DNA from: Fodinibius salsisoli
Lineage (GTDB): Bacteria > Bacteroidota > Rhodothermia > Balneolales > Balneolaceae
DNA: 64,000 bases
Assembly (NCBI RefSeq): GCF_026229185.1
Contig: NZ_JAGGJA010000002.1
Coordinates: 372,001-436,000 of the forward strand
Reading direction: 5' to 3'
Below the pieces are notes generated by a model. That model was not told where the DNA came from. It was given only the letters and a program-made list of their open reading frames with translations, and did not search any database. The position numbers and the translations under genes are program-made. The first letter of the stretch is position 1; each line of letters opens with the position of its first letter. Of the stretch, positions 63,897 through 64,000 are shown piece after piece.

Positions 63897-64000
63897 TTAC
63901 TGAGCATGTTTACACGATACATTGGGATGCCAGAATGAAAACATACCTTCCGGATTATCTTTCCAAATCCACATATGAAGACCATAGAGTCCATGATCTT
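63897..64000 (-). CDS. C-terminal end of a protein running off the right edge
   Basis: The minus strand from 63998 reads DHGLYGLHMWIWKDNPEGMF, then SFWHPNVSCKHAQ and a TAA at 63897-63899. HxWxWKxNPxGMFxxWxPxVSC is a C-terminal pattern I associate with small exported proteins of unknown function, but the family call cannot be made from 33 residues. The gene runs on beyond base 64000 and precedes the crystallin-like gene on the same strand, 170 bp away. Confidence 0.6.
   Translation of the reverse strand, partial: DHGLYGLHMWIWKDNPEGMFSFWHPNVSCKHAQ

Overview
The window looks like a chromosomal segment of a polysaccharide-degrading, probably halophilic relative of Bacteroidota; Balneolota (Fodinibius/Gracilimonas-like) is my best inference. 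The reasons are three SusC/SusD pairs with typical plug motifs, lipobox-bearing surface enzymes, a Nudix-family arabinose regulator, an ECF sigma/FecR/SusC signalling set, acidic proteins and many short palindromic intergenic repeats. I see no rRNA, tRNA, CRISPR array, insertion sequence or prophage. Both edges cut genes.

Bases 1-4249 (minus) hold an oxidative, Weimberg-type pentonate route: FAH-family dehydratase, 2-oxoglutarate-semialdehyde dehydrogenase and an IlvD/EDD sugar-acid dehydratase cut by the left edge. Bases 4492-5735 are wreckage: a truncated, frameshifted sulfatase fused to an orphan C-terminal fragment. Bases 5736-16328 (minus) form a first polysaccharide locus: ECF sigma factor, FecR anti-sigma factor, SusC with an N-terminal STN signalling domain, SusD, an alginate-lyase-like lipoprotein and a GH16 lipoprotein.

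Bases 16554-39188 (all minus) form a large arabinan/arabinose locus. Reading 5' to 3' it has a SusC/SusD pair, a second SusC/SusD pair followed by a DUF3823-like lipoprotein, GH43, a mutarotase, GH51 and the Nudix regulator, then araB, araD, araA and a sodium:sugar symporter. Polymer is bound and cut at the surface, arabinose is freed and mutarotated, imported by the symporter and converted to D-xylulose 5-phosphate. A 19-bp dyad of the form AAGTGT-N7-ACACTT lies 50-75 bp upstream of both SusC genes, of the divergent ThuA-domain gene and, with one mismatch, of araB. It is the best candidate for an undescribed regulon signal here.

Bases 39854-45014 (plus) carry a ThuA/beta-propeller/HEAT/cupredoxin fusion, a TIM-barrel sugar epimerase and a Gfo/Idh/MocA oxidoreductase, which suggests keto-sugar metabolism. 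Bases 45015-45917 are non-coding with a terminator, dispersed repeats and a 22-bp tandem palindrome array. A BlaI-M56 operon (45918-48250) follows, then a phosphatidylcholine-synthase-like enzyme, a PspC protein and a divergent Gfo/Idh-like protein.

Bases 50397-56940 (minus) form a fatty-acid beta-oxidation cluster: acyl-CoA synthetase, FadN-like bifunctional enzyme, thiolase and a dienoyl-CoA-reductase-like SDR. The rest holds a hotdog thioesterase, a four-helix-bundle (IVS-type) protein inside inverted repeats, an unrecognised protein, a second acyl ligase, an exported Pcm-like methyltransferase, an unrecognised conserved-looking protein, a beta/gamma-crystallin-like protein and the C-terminus of a further gene at the right edge.
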